From Triplophysa rosa (Eukaryota > Chordata > Actinopteri > Cypriniformes > Nemacheilidae), in assembly GCF_024868665.1 (NCBI RefSeq), contig NC_079900.1, positions 16,461,759 to 16,525,758 of the forward strand: DNA of 64,000 nt. The letters are read 5' to 3'. The position numbers and the translations under genes were made by a program. The notes beneath the pieces are model-generated. The model was given only the letters and a program-made list of their open reading frames with translations, was not told the DNA's origin and did not search any database. Positions 46,273 to 64,000 of this stretch are shown in pieces. The number at the start of each line of letters is the position of its first letter. Positions within the stretch are counted from its first letter, which is position 1.

Positions 46273-47100
46273 TTAAAAAGCCATAATAAACAAATATTTA
46301 TACATTTTAATTGAGTAGCTTTCTGACATAGCATCATATAATTACCATTACCACTGTCAAATTTGCATATGAAATTTTGTATTGTATAGAGAAAATAAAA
46401 TGAGACTACTCGCTCTCTCTCTATGTGATGTTTAGGATATGCAGACAAATGAATAAAGATGCCAGACAGTATGAGGAGCTCAGGGAGCAGAACAGAAACT
46501 CATGGAACAAGAGCTGGTGGAGATCACTGAGCATCATAATGAGCTCAATGTGCAGGTTTGTTTAATGAAGTAATTGTTCTCTTGCAGACAAAGAAATAAA
46601 TATATGGAAGATTACTAATACTATGGTAAAGCTGACAGTTAATGTGGCATTGGTAGGCTATATCTGTGATTATAAGGATTGTGATTTGTGATTTTGGTGA
46701 AATTGTGCAAAAAGAGTTTAAGCTGAGAGCACTATTGAAAGCTGGAAGCTATTTTATAGCCAAAATATTCAATAAACCCACATATAAGCGCCAATGTGAA
46801 AATGTGTAAAACTTTGAAAGATGGTTTGAAAGAAAGGCATGCCATCCAGGTTGAATGTGTGTCTAATGTTTATTGTGAATTATATTGTGAGTAATAAAAT
46901 GTATGTTCTTCACAGAGAATCAAACTTTGACTTTCATCAAGTGTAAATGGAGGCAGACATAACCCGCCTGTCCAGTGAGAACGAGGAAGACGGTGCATGA
47001 GCTAGATGATGCTGAGGAAAGGGCTGGAATAGCAGAGATGACGCTGATCAAACTCCATACGAGGAACCGTTGCTTCAGCAACTAAAGACTTCAGTAATGA

Positions 47101-48380
47101 AATAGTGCAAGTCACCAAAACGTCTTCTAAGAATGAATAAGAATAGGAGTCACTGCCTGTGGGTTGGTTACACTAGCTGCAGATATTGAATAAATCATAA
47201 ATCTTTGGGCTTGTTTTAATTTAGCAAGAACTTAACATTCATTTTTGTCCACACTTGTGTCTTAGAGTAACAACCCAGCACAGACATTCTTCACCTGAGG
47301 AGCTTCTAGATGGGGAAGATTTAGAGGGAGCACATCCAGTCTTAAGAAAATGTAAAATAGTCTTATCTACAAATATCTTGTTTGTTTTTCATGTATTATG
47401 TGTTAGAAAATGTCTGTATTTAATGTCTAACATCTTTTTTATTCTGTAAAAGGGCTTTTTTTAGAAAAGGAATGTCACAAGTTCAAGAAGCCTACTTGCA
47501 GTGTGAATAACATTTGAGCAAATTATACTCTGTGTGTGACTTTAATAGAATTCATTAACACCGAAAATTTGGGAAAAATTTGCTCACATTCATATCGTTC
47601 CAAATCTCTATAGACCACGTTGGATGACGTAAACAACGCTGGTTCAACGCTGGTCCAGAAGAACTTCCCATTTCCGTTTTCAGTCCCAACAGAACATTTA
47701 TGACCAAATCAAAATGTTAAGTGAATATCTTTAAGACTTAATTATGTAAAATTTTAAAAGAAAATAAATACAAATGAAACCGAAAGTGCCCCTGGACAAG
47801 TTTCATCTTGCGGAGTGGTCTATAACTTCCCTTGATCTACAGAACCCAAAAATGTTTTGAAATTATGTCTGAGCTAGTTTAGCGCAGACATTCTTTTAGC
47901 TAGATATATTGTATCTTAGCATTTTAAAATAGCTAAATTACTATTTATTATTATAATTTTACTTTTCATAACCTATCCAGTTGTTCCTATTTAAAAAATA
48001 ACACTATTTAACTATATTATGCGTTTTGGTGTACAACTGTCAACTGGCTTGTAGGGCCTACTACACAAACACTCAGAATGGGCAATGTTTAGCAGATAAA
48101 ATATTTCAGGGCAAAGCAAAACAAAACAAAAAACCATTCACAATATAAATCAATATAATTCACAATATATACATATATCAAAATTTCCTGATAAATTCAG
48201 GTTTCCTATTAAAGTGAGAACGGGTATTGTGCATTTCAGAGACTAGAGAGAGGGACAGGACAAATGGCTTGAAATTCAGATTCTATACAGAAATGAACAA
48301 TTGTTAGGCCGTATCAGAGACATACAATAAAATTACGAAAATTAGAAAGCATTAACTCTATCGTGTCTAAAAGATCAACA
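47101..48380. other. Intergenic, myosin remnant to arpc1a
   Basis: AT-rich; no exon-like frame or repeat terminus recognised. A weak ORF at 47,255-47,449 has no myosin similarity that I can see. Confidence 0.4.
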
Positions 48381-48698
48381 ATATGCACACGCCCATGACG
48401 AACTCCCGCGCAACCCCACCACCGTTGCTATCTCCCTGAATGACTCCGCAGCCAGTGAGCGCGCACTGAGTCTGACACGCCCACTGCTCTTCTGTGCGTA
48501 CGCATGCGCACTGAGCCGTGTGCCATTTCCTGGATTCCTTGACAGGCCGAAATCAGGGATCGAGAGAGCGCGAGCGAGCAGCCGGAGTGAATTCGTGTCG
48601 ACTGTCCAGAGTCCGCGAATTCAAGTCCGTCCACCAGGCGAACAAACGCAGCGAAAACCCTTACCGACATCTCCACGAAAAGCGGAGCATCAGTGCAG
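48380..48698 (+). promoter_or_regulatory. arpc1a CpG promoter and non-coding exon 1
   Basis: CpG content jumps here (CGAGAGAGCGCGAGCGAGCA, GTCCGCGAATTC), and a GTATAC donor at 48,699 follows CAGTGCAG, so exon 1 is untranslated and ends at 48,698. GTGTCGACTGTCCAGAGTCC at 48,595 is nearly repeated in front of arpc1b at 52,138. The transcription start is not resolvable by eye. Confidence 0.7.
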
Positions 48699-49358
48699 GT
48701 ATACCGGGCTGTGTCATGCCTTTTTCCGACAGCAGGGAGCGGAGTGACCCGGCATCTTGAACAAGGCCTTCCTGATCGTAAAATTTAACAGACTACGGGA
48801 TTTGGTTTACTTCACTTGCGTGATAAAAGTATTTGTGGTTGTATAAGGTTCGGCAGATCTCTGTCGAGCTGCCCAAAGCCTATTTTTCTGTTTTCCGGGT
48901 CATTTTGGTTAAATCGGTGGTGTTTTTTTCGTGTTAGCTTTCGGCTAATGTAGCAGGCAGAAAGCTGGCTAATGGGAGCGAACGGCATCAGATATTGATC
49001 TTTTGCCCCATCCACGCCCTAAAACCGTGAAGCTGACAGCCATAATCTGGTTTTGCAGGTTGAACGGGCGTGTTTGGTTTTATTGTAACGAACACAATAC
49101 AGCGTGTTAGTTTATGGGTGTATGTATGCGATTTAACTCCGGGTTGCCAGTACTGGTTAAGAAAAACCTATGCTGATTTGGCAGATTTTACCCCATATAA
49201 AGTCATTTATAACAACATCCAAAAGACAGACGTTAAATTAAATTTTTAATAGTGTTATTATAAACACGTTTAATGGTCTATTGAGCCGTTTTAATCTTAG
49301 CTGTCAAGTAATTGTGGCGTGTTTGTTTTCAGACGGAGGTGCGAATTACTTGAAAATA

Positions 49359-51372
<2,014 letters not shown>

Positions 51373-51860
51373 AACTCACACCGAACTAGCATGACAGCAC
51401 AAGCAATGCCGCTTGAAGACTAACAAGGAGATTTCCGATAACACTTCTGAAAGTTTTTAAATGAAAAAAGCACTGAGCAGTGGTGTGAACTGATGTGACA
51501 CTCTTAAATGGAACAACACTAATGGAAAAAGGGTTTAGGATCTTTGTTGATGATTTCTGTTTTTTTTTTTTTTTAAGAAAAGTTTATGCCAAAGCTGGCA
51601 CCCCAGCAGTTTGACAGTTGATCAAGGTGTACTGGCTCTCCAGCTGAACCGGAGAGGAGTTAAATTAAAAGGAGAATTTTATGTAAATGGTCTGCTAGTA
51701 ATAAATAACATATACTACACACCATCGGGGAATGCAGTCTCATTTTGTGTGATTTAATTCCTGTGTGTCTATAAGATTGATTGTGTTTTAAACGTCCTAA
51801 CAGGAAAGGACTTTGCTTCCAAGTGCTCTGCTAAATAAATTGGTGCAACCACATATACAC
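51373..51860 (+). other. arpc1a 3' UTR and polyadenylation signals
   Basis: Non-coding sequence after the arpc1a stop, with AATAAA at 51,700-51,705 and 51,834-51,839. The transcript probably ends shortly after one of them, leaving only about 0.3 kb before the arpc1b first exon. Confidence 0.6.
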
Positions 51861-52079
51861 AATTCCCAGACTGTAGCCTGTAAAACTGTATTTATGTTAC
51901 ACTGTAAGTAACTTCTAAGTTTTGCTCTGTCAGAGGCCAAATGTGCAGATGCAGGGTTAAAAAACATACATGCCACGGAAGAGAGCGAGGAGTTGAAAAC
52001 CCTCCTCGGCAGTAGACAGCCGCCCACACAAGGAAGTGGTAATATGTCTGTGACAGGGAAGGGGAAGTAGTGCATTTTT

Positions 52080-52226
52080 GGAGAGAAAAACGACTTAAGG
52101 AAATACTTTTAGTTCATTCAGAGCAAAGCCAGCGTTTGTGTTGACTGTTCAGAGTCCACGAACTCGGGCTTATTTCGCAGGCTTTGTCGACCCCCCCACA
52201 CATCTCAGTTTTTTACGGTTTCCTGG
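52080..52226 (+). promoter_or_regulatory. arpc1b promoter-proximal region and non-coding exon 1
   Basis: A GTAAGT donor follows TTTCCTGG at 52,226, giving an untranslated exon 1. GTGTTGACTGTTCAGAGTCC at 52,138 (continuing ACGAACTC) matches the arpc1a exon 1 block with four mismatches over 28 bp. CpG density is lower than at arpc1a. Confidence 0.6.
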
Positions 52227-52780
52227 GTAAGTAGAGTAACAAACATATGGTTTTGTTTATCTGAATGTGCAAGATTTTTTTTTCTTTAGAGCAGGCTGTA
52301 GTTAAAGAATGCTGGTGTTTGTGCATGTGCACGCATGCAGAATGACAGCTAGGAGTTTACTAGTATCTTTTGAGCTTTAGTTTTGAGTAGCTTATAAGAA
52401 CTACATCTGAATAACATCAGCTAGAGCGGAGAGCACCGTTACATGTAAATGTAGAGCGGTGTTTTATGTGTTTCTTTGTTGAGTGGTTGACAGGGCATCT
52501 GGATTTGTCACATTCCTTTCTCGTCTGGTTTTAATTTGACACAAATAAGAGAAAAAGTTTGCCGTTACAAAAACAAAACCTTTTCTTATGTATTAATGTA
52601 TATTTTATCGGCCTGTAACATGTACGTTATCAATCATTCTGAGGAAGTACTACAACTTCTCACTTTTGTAAATGTCTGCGGAAGTGAGCAAGCAATTCTC
52701 ATTTTAAGTCAACTTTTACCACAGTGAATACAATTTAATCTCAAAATTACTTATAATTTTAAATTGCAGGTAAAACACCA

Positions 52781-56882
<4,102 letters not shown>

Positions 56883-57325
56883 TCCAACTCCAGAACAATA
56901 TTGTGCAAATTACATGCCTTCATCGTTTTTATATGCATTTATATACATTTTAGATTACGTTTTAAACAGCAGCTTTGTTGGTGTAAGGATTTTATGTGAT
57001 TTAGGACACAGGTTCTGGATGAACCAAGAAGCTTTTATATTTTTTCTTAATTGATATGCTGGTCATAATTCGTTTTTCTTTCTATATTTCTGCAGGTACT
57101 TAGCCTTAAATCTTAAGAAAATGCAGATCATTTTAATAAATACAATGAATTGCTGTGGTGAAGCATGCTAAATGGTTTTGTTTTAACCCAATAACTGCAG
57201 CTATGACAAAAGCTATAATAATGTTACTTTGCTCGCATAGGCGACCAGTTCACCGCATCCTACATTTAATTTAAAAGTAATGGAAGATCAATAAATACAA
57301 TGCTAATAAAACAATTTTGAACAGA
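56883..57325 (+). other. arpc1b 3' UTR and polyadenylation signals
   Basis: Non-coding sequence after the TAG stop. AATAAA occurs at 57,290-57,295 and 57,305-57,310, so the transcript probably ends near 57,310-57,330, directly against the wipi2 3' end. Confidence 0.6.
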
Positions 57326-57328
57326 GGA

Positions 57329-58864
57329 TTTATTTAATCTTATATTGAACAATGTACATTTTATAAAAAAATCATTAGAAAACTGATTAAAGTGGTCTTG
57401 GGGGCATAAGAGCTCATCGGCTGATGAGGACGATTTAGGAAGTCGATTAATGATGTTGACATTTGTTACTCAACATCAGAAACATGCTCATGCACAAAAA
57501 TGTTCTTTCCATTGAAGAATTCAGACAGTATCTCCAAATGTCTGTGTTGTTTATTTGCACACACTGGCTAGCATCACAGTCATAAGCTCCAGTACTTTAG
57601 TTTCTCACAAGAACTCAGGAACCCTACATTTCACATTATTGTTTATTAATATTATTTGATCTGTTCTGGTTCAACTGCCAGACCATGTGACCTGGGCTTC
57701 CGTCATGTTTGTTTAACAAACTTCAGTCCACAGGGACATCTGAACATACCCCAATTGTAAGCTCACACCATCCTGCACACCAAGATTTTCCACTTCACTG
57801 TCACAAGGCAAAGAGTTCAGTAACCTTTTACATTTTGCTTTATCTTAGGAAGAAGTCCATCAACATCAAACCTTCACATGTTGACATCAGATATCTGCTT
57901 TTAATTGTAAAAAGAAAATAAGAGATTTTTTCGGCCTAAAACAAAATGTCTCTGGATACAACCGACTGCCTTTTTTGCTTCCTAAATCAATGCATTACTT
58001 GCCTTCATTGCAGAGCCTTTTCTCCAACTGAGGTTACAGAAATGGTTGGAACTTAAAAATAACAATAAAATCGTCAATGATATGAAACGTAGAAATACAC
58101 CAGAGGCATATCAAAGCAAAACCAGGCTTATAATCTCTATGGGTCAAACTGGTTAACCAAATTGTCCAGGTGGCATGGGATTCATTAAAAGAGAGTATTT
58201 TAAAGCATGTGTGCTTATAGACGCAGCAAATATAAAAGAGAAAGCGAGACTTCTATTAATGCGGCCTGTTATAAACACACTTTAGGCCATCGATGGCATA
58301 ATAAACAGTAATCGTAACCAGGCTGCCATATCAACATGTATATTACAGGACAAATTTCACATCTTTGTACCACTCGTCGACTCGTACGGGACGTCTCACA
58401 GTTGAGTGGTGTTGTGACAGGCGACGCAAGCCGGTTAGCTTTCAATCACATTTTAAAAGACACAAATACACAAACGTGTTTGTCAAAGTTAAAGAGGAGA
58501 AATGGCCAGCAGATACATCGGAACCATCAACATGAAGCAAAGGTTTTCTAACGTTTCTATTCTTGGCACATGTACATGCAAAGCTAGGAGAGCTTGGATT
58601 CCTTTTTTTGGTCTGATTAAAGACGTCTGTGGGCATTTTAAAAACAAAACAAAAATTCACCAGATTTTATAAAGCCACAAGGGTGAGGGAAGGAAAACAT
58701 CTATACGCAACAACAGAGTAAGGCTACAGCTAGACTTGCTTTAAAATGATCTCTCTTTTAATCCCTCCTCTATCGGGTCACACACGTTCATAGCAGCACC
58801 AGAGGTGGAAACCCCCCTCCGCAACATCACTCTGTCGATTCCATCTTCTGTGACTGACAGAGGC
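57329..58864 (-). other. wipi2 3' UTR (about 1.5 kb)
   Basis: Sequence beyond the wipi2 stop on the minus strand. A minus-strand AATAAA (plus-strand TTTATT, 57,329-57,334) is the furthest plausible signal; others could end the transcript earlier. No coding frame is recognisable. Confidence 0.5.
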
Positions 58865-61800
58865 TCAGTCCGTTTCCAGGATTAAGGGAGGCTGCTCGTT
58901 CTCTTCATCCAGGTGTAGAGCGCTCATTTCATCCTCCACTCCAGCGCCCCCTACAGCTCCCTGATCCTCAGTGTAACCTAAGCCAATGGAATTATTTAAT
59001 AGAGGCCTTGAGCTACATCCACAAACATGAAATTACTTTCTCGCTTTTTACCTTTGGCAACAGCAGCACTGTAGGTCTGTGCCACAAGTGGCCGGTCATG
59101 TGCAGTCTGATCGAGAATTTCATTTGCTGGTTCCACGCTTCCATCTAACCTACAGGAGTGTGTGTAGTCGACATGACATATCAATATATCTGGCATATCA
59201 AAAGCAACAAATTATTTAATAAAAGACAGATTAATATTACGATAAAATGGCATTAAGATCTCACTTATGCTGTTTCATTAGTGTGCACTCTCCACCCTCC
59301 TGAGGGTCCAGGTTGTACAAGTAAAGATAACCATCCGAGGCTGCCACCAGAAGGCGTGGAATCTTTTGGATTCTAGTAAGCAAAAATACAATCAGAAACA
59401 CATTACAATCCAACTATAAAAATATATAAAGCAGTATAACAAAATCCAGTTTGCTCACATGGCCAAAGCGCAGATGTTCTTGTGACCTGAGAAGGGCAAC
59501 CTGACTGTAGCGAATGCCCTTCCTTGAGTGAACATCTCTGTCACATGTGCAGGCAGATACGTTGTGGAGGCCATCAATACTTTGCCAAAGTATCCCGTCC
59601 AAGTAGTGGGTTCCTCTTGAGGCCTATGTTGGGTAAAAGGAGTTTGATGATGGTAAGTTTAGAAAATAGAATGAAAAAGTAAGCAATGCCAAGAATGTTG
59701 TTTGCCATCAAATATTGCAACAGAATGTTTGAGATTATTTATCATGTGTTGAGCAGAAGTTATGAAAGAAACCACTCATTTCAGTGGATGTCATTACACT
59801 GACTTCTCTCTCTGCGTCTCCAGCTTAAAAATATGAACCGTCTCTGTGTTGCTTGAGGCAGATAGGTAGAGTCCCTCCATACTGAAGGCAAGGGAGCAGA
59901 TGCTGACACATCTGTCGGTTAAAAATAAAACAGTGCATTGTGTCCATTCATACATGTGTGCTTATACTGTATACTGTATCAATGAACATAATAAAATGCA
60001 TCTATAAAATACCTCTTTACTCCCCTCCTAAACTCAAAGAGCTTTTGGCCCTCCGGAATGGAGAACACACGGATAACAGTGCCCTAAACAAGACCAAAAA
60101 TGAGGTGTTTAATCCATAATAAATACATGATTCGTGCTTGACAATGAACCTGCATATGGGTCAATGACGTTCCACATTTTGCTAATATTAAAATACAAAT
60201 AAATAATATATATTGCAGCTATTCAAACATTAAGAATTTGATGTACACAAAAATGATCCGATTGAAATATTATGTGATTTTAGTGTTTTTAATCTATGAA
60301 TTGGCCATAGTCTTAAAAATGTCATGTGGTGTGACCGTGATTTATTCTAAAATGAATTCATTTCCTTGACATGCTCAACTTTTTTTTTTTTTTACAAATC
60401 TATAGTATTAAAAATGTTTAGAAACAAAGAAATTTGCAATTCTTTGAGCTTTGGTAAGTAATCATCTCATATTTTTGTTTTATAATTTTGTCTTCTTAAA
60501 TTAATTATTCAAAATTAACAAACATATTTTCCCTGAAAATCACATACAGCTGATATAAATGTTTTAAAATACCATTCACTTAAGCATACTGTATCAGAGA
60601 TTCATATTTCAGCCACAAAAATTAGATATATTTTATTTGAATACTGTTATTGATATTACTGGTCGTACCACATGATAAGGGGTTGCTGTACGTCATTGAC
60701 CCGCATGCATTAGTGCTGATCAATATAGCAAAAATAAAACCTCAAATCAACCGACAAATTGAGCTAAGAATACATATAGAAAAACTTAACGCTTAAAGGG
60801 ATAAAAAACCCAAAAATAAAAATTCTGTCATCATTTACTCACCCTCCAGTTGTTCCAAATCTGTAAAAATGTCTTTGTTCTGATGAACACAGAGAAAGAT
60901 ATTTGGAAGAATGCTTATAACCAGACAGATTTTGCCCCCCCTCCATTAACTACCATAGTATGAAAAATCACAATGGTAGTCAAAAGTGCCCCAGAACTGC
61001 TGTCCTACATTCTTCAAAATGTCTTCTTTTGTGTTCAACAGAACAAAACAAATGATTAAGTAATTTTTCTGGGGTGCAAGAACTGTTTGGTTATAAGCAT
61101 TCTTCCAAATATCTTTCTCAGTGTTCATCAGAACAAAGACATTTTTACAGATTTGGAACAACTACAGGGTGAGTAAATGATGACAGAATTTTCATTTTTG
61201 GGTGAAGTATCCCTTTAATGGTTATACAGCTTTACCTTCTCAGAGGCTGTGGCCAGTTTAGTGCCGCTTGCATCACACGCCAGTGCTGCTAATGGGCTGT
61301 CATGGGCAGGGATCATATTCGCTGCCCTCTGGGAACAATATTACACAAACATTAACCACTTCAGTTTAACACATCCCCAAAACTATAATGACAGCAAACA
61401 TGTAGCCTTGACTGCACCTACCAGATTCACCGTGTCAAAAACTTGCACCTCCCCAATTGTTGCACTTCCTGGATAGGCTAAGTAGCAGTTGTCATTACTG
61501 ATTGACAGGGCACATAGTCCTGAAAAGGTTTATTAACATATTAATAATCACAAATAGAACATTTGTATTACACTGCTCAACTGATTACCCTCCATATTAC
61601 TAACAACAGCGTGGTCATTACTAACAAGCTGCCATGTAACTGAACCATGCTTTCAGTTCCTCAAAACATAAATAACAAGAACAGAATCAGGAAAAAAGAA
61701 TCTGTAGCAAATTATTCAACAACTAGAAAAAACAATAAATGCTGATGCACGGATGACAGCTGTGTGACCCACCTGAAGGATTTGGAGGGGTCTCTCGAAT

Positions 61801-62173
61801 GGTATGTAGTACTTTCATATCCCTAATGTTATGGATATACAGTGACTCCTCTAAACACACTATCAATCTCTGTGGAAAAACACATGTTTTATGTTGTAAG
61901 ATTTCAGCATAAATTTATATACATTTTTTACACTTCACAACAAAAGCACAATACAGAAATTATGTGACAGAAATAACTGTCTCATGGACACAAAATGACT
62001 CACCTGTCTGTTTAGTTTCACAGCCAGTATAGTGTTTGAGTAGCTGTAGTTGCATATCTCCGTTCCTTTCTTGAAATGACACACCTTCAGTTTTCTAGGT
62101 GCCTTAAGGCTGACGATAGCAACAAGGCTGCTGGAGAACAGTCGTTCCACAATACACACATCCTCTGTGTCAG
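58865..62173 (-). CDS. wipi2: WIPI2, PI3P-binding autophagy protein (3' ten exons)
   Basis: Minus strand, in transcript order: 62,004-62,173, 61,773-61,869, 61,422-61,519, 61,236-61,328, 60,013-60,083, 59,804-59,911, 59,459-59,623, 59,265-59,372, 59,052-59,149, 58,865-58,977 (stop TGA 58,865-58,867). All joins keep frame, giving about 373 residues. The translation starts [20 protein letters not shown] and ends [13 protein letters not shown], as in WIPI2. The protein is a PROPPIN seven-bladed propeller that binds PI3P/PI(3,5)P2 on the phagophore and recruits ATG16L1. The FRRG lipid-binding motif is encoded at 60,013-60,083 (EFRRGVKR). The exon 59,052 joins straight to the last exon (AAVAKGYTEDQG), so a short segment present in some mammalian isoforms is absent here. 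Upstream exons (start to ..YEC) are not visible before 64,000 and lie off the right edge. WIPI1 is excluded by the C-terminus. Confidence 0.95.
60797..61214. mobile_element. Palindromic TTAA MITE in a wipi2 intron
   Basis: TTAA (60,793-60,796 and 61,215-61,218) flanks 418 bp that fold on themselves. Arms of about 50 bp at the ends share ATTCTGTCATCATTTACTCA, and internal TGTCTTTGTTCTGATGAACA is mirrored by TGTTCATCAGAACAAAGACA. This AGGGATA...TATCCCT family is typical of cyprinid genomes (Kolobok/piggyBac-like targets). Confidence 0.92.
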
Positions 62174-62332
62174 CTGAACAAAAACGCACAATAAACGTGT
62201 TTCACATACTAAAAAGACAAGATCACCAACCATGTCAACATTTATAATGGAAAGCAGCATAGTGTCTGTTACCCAATCAGCAGAGACTAAAAAGTACAGT
62301 TTTGAGTATCTAATCATCTTATTAGTGCTCAC

Positions 62333-63011
62333 TAGGGATGCACCGATATGTAAATTTTGGCCGATAGCGATAACTGATAATTCTTTAACATTGGAAGCCA
62401 ATAACCGATATATTGGCCGATATACAGTATCTAGATATTAATATAAAATTTCTTAAGACTGAAACAAAAAGCAAAAAGTGGACAGCGGCTTTTATTTGAA
62501 AACATTCACTGCAGAAAACAAGGTAACTATTAGTTCTCCTTTTCCCCCTGAAAATCACGTACCAAGCCTACTTTACACTAGCTAACGATTCTTTAACCTT
62601 CAAACTTTTCTGGTATATTTTTCATTTAATAAACAAATAATAGATGTTCTTCCAGAGCAACCCAGAAAAATGTTCTAAATAGCCACATGTCTAACAGGTC
62701 TCAAGACAGAACGCATTCAGACAGCAGTCTGATTCAAACAATATGCTTTTGTTCATATATACTTTATCTACATACTGTACCTATATCAACAATGTTTTGC
62801 TAATAGCAGTAAGTGAATGATCACGACAGAAAGATTGTACTGTACAGTATTTTAACTGTGAGCAGCATGCAGCTGAAGAAGTTTAACCAGAGGAAATGAT
62901 TTATGATTTATCGGCTATAATAAATCTTAACCTACATTTTGTTATCGGCCGATACTGACAACATTATATCGGCCGATACCAATATGGCCGATAATTTATC
63001 GTGCATCCCTA
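62333..63011. mobile_element. hAT MITE, TAGGGATGCACCGATAT family
   Basis: Inverted termini TAGGGATGCACCGATATG and TTATCGTGCATCCCTA, with a perfect 8-bp TSD GTGCTCAC (62,325-62,332 and 63,012-63,019). 679 bp, with GGCCGATA/TATCGGCC motifs clustered at both ends. It lies in a wipi2 intron. Confidence 0.95.
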
Positions 63012-63019
63012 GTGCTCAC

Positions 63020-64000
63020 TACATAGTTAACACATTAAAAGCACAATTTTACATAAGACATTAGCTGAGCAAAACTGTTTATAAGTGTTACTATAGGAGC
63101 CAATGTCCTCTATGTGTGCTATACAGAGATACACAGTAACTAGGTGACAAGTGTTTTGTATCTTAACTGCTATTGTTTGGAATGTTTTAGCACAGCTGGA
63201 AAGTTGTTTTGACCGATAAGCATCCAAAAGCAGAACTATGACTCATTTCTCTAAGGCCCCCTAACGTTCCCACAACCTTTTAAATCGTATCTTTACCCCC
63301 GATTATCTCTACTGTCCAGAGAGAGCAGACAGATATTATCAATTCCTTCCATAAACTAATGCACAACACCAAACTTACTGACTACAATTCTGGAGTTTAT
63401 GTGCCTGGCTACACAAAGTATTGTGGCTGTCAATAATAGGAAAATAATAACATACTACATTCATATATCTGTTCCAAATTGTCCACTGATGACAAGGAAA
63501 AAAACTTGTATCCAGACTTGGTACCGACAGCTAAGGATCTGGAAGACAAAAAGGTACAGTGATTAAAAAGCTAGTGTATTAAATAAAACCAACTGGCTTA
63601 CTCGTGATCTGTCTGCTTGTGTGATCATGACTAAAAAGGATTGTTGACACCATGATGAACTGTGTTAAAGGGCTATTTTGCAATCGTAGTGGTGTAATGT
63701 AATGCGTCATGATTGAATTTAAATGGCTAGTTTTAGTTGCTTAAGATGCCGGACGTGTTTAAATGTCTCAGCTTCAATTGCTTATCAAAACAACGACACT
63801 GGCACAAACACAGAGCTTTAAATGGTTAAACAAAAAAAATATGGCTGATATTTTATTCATAAAGAAAAAAGCGATGTCTCTATTAATCATAAAAATCTAG
63901 TTTGCTTGCATTAATACAGTTAAACAAGTTGAGGGCTAATTTTAAGCCATGGGAAGTTCTGGTGTGACAGTGTCGTGACACTTCATTTCGTTTAACGTAC
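63020..64000. other. wipi2 intron, no feature seen
   Basis: AT-rich intronic sequence up to the right edge. No upstream wipi2 exon was found on the minus strand. Confidence 0.5.

Larger units (their letters stand above)
38960..47100 (+). pseudogene. myh16: Myosin heavy chain unitary pseudogene (myh16-like)
   Basis: Pieces of one sarcomeric myosin heavy chain occur in correct order on the plus strand. Motor domain: SCWVKDDKDAFVQGEIQSED (~39,057), INPPKF (~39,325), LFCVTINPYMWLPIYGGKVA (~39,497), P-loop SGAGKTENTKK (39,918-39,950), GSLEDQIIQA (~40,096), GKFIRDHFRPTATLAGADIE (~40,290), RGYHIFYQLLSGKKP (~40,468), LDVLGFTTEDN (~40,742), AGWLEKNKDPFNET (~41,610). IQ region: RSTLMRAEFKKMLEKR (~42,615). 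Rod pieces run from 43,003 to about 47,090, ending HELDDAEERAGIAEM. In-frame stops (TAG at 39,027-39,029 and 40,435-40,437), frameshifts (near 40,150, 42,590, 44,230 and 46,990) and missing exons (actin-binding part of the motor, 41,790-42,540) rule out a working protein. In mammals MYH16, the jaw-muscle myosin, sits at this position upstream of ARPC1A, so orthology is inferred from synteny. Confidence 0.9.

Overview
This is a vertebrate genomic window, almost certainly from a teleost fish and probably a cypriniform. The evidence is spliced genes with GT-AG introns, very dense miniature hAT-type DNA transposons, TTAA-flanked palindromic elements of a kind common in cyprinid genomes, and L2-like LINE tails. 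All gene names come from translating exons by eye and matching remembered vertebrate proteins; no search was run.

Layout. (1) 1-35,696, minus strand: the first three coding exons of smurf1 (HECT ubiquitin ligase). Exon 1 is at 35,642-35,696, exon 2 (39 nt) at 2,481-2,519 and exon 3 at 1,215-1,323; the gene continues off the left edge. Intron 1 is about 33 kb and packed with transposons, many with an intact 8-bp target-site duplication (TSD). Features include a four-deep nested hAT stack at 11,411-17,602, which carries a 44-bp tandem array and two gene-like fragments (P2RX7 C-terminal-like and THAP-like), and two inverted copies of one element at 30,072 and 32,195. (2) 35,697-38,940: the smurf1 promoter side and an intergenic stretch with hairpin elements. 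(3) About 38,960-47,100, plus strand: the broken remains of a sarcomeric myosin heavy chain gene, from the N-terminal SH3-like region to the end of the rod. Its place directly upstream of arpc1a matches mammalian MYH16, so I read it as a myh16 unitary pseudogene. (4) 48,380-51,860 and 52,080-57,325, plus strand: arpc1a and arpc1b, complete tandem paralogues for the WD40 subunit of the Arp2/3 complex, with identical intron phases and ten exons each. (5) 57,329-64,000, minus strand: the last ten coding exons of wipi2 (PI3P-binding autophagy propeller) and its 3' UTR, tail-to-tail with arpc1b; its 5' exons lie off the right edge.

The functional genes form a conserved synteny block rather than an operon. 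smurf1 and the arpc1 pair act in actin and cell-polarity control, and wipi2 in autophagosome formation. The novel content lies in the transposon architecture of smurf1 intron 1 and in the myosin remnant.
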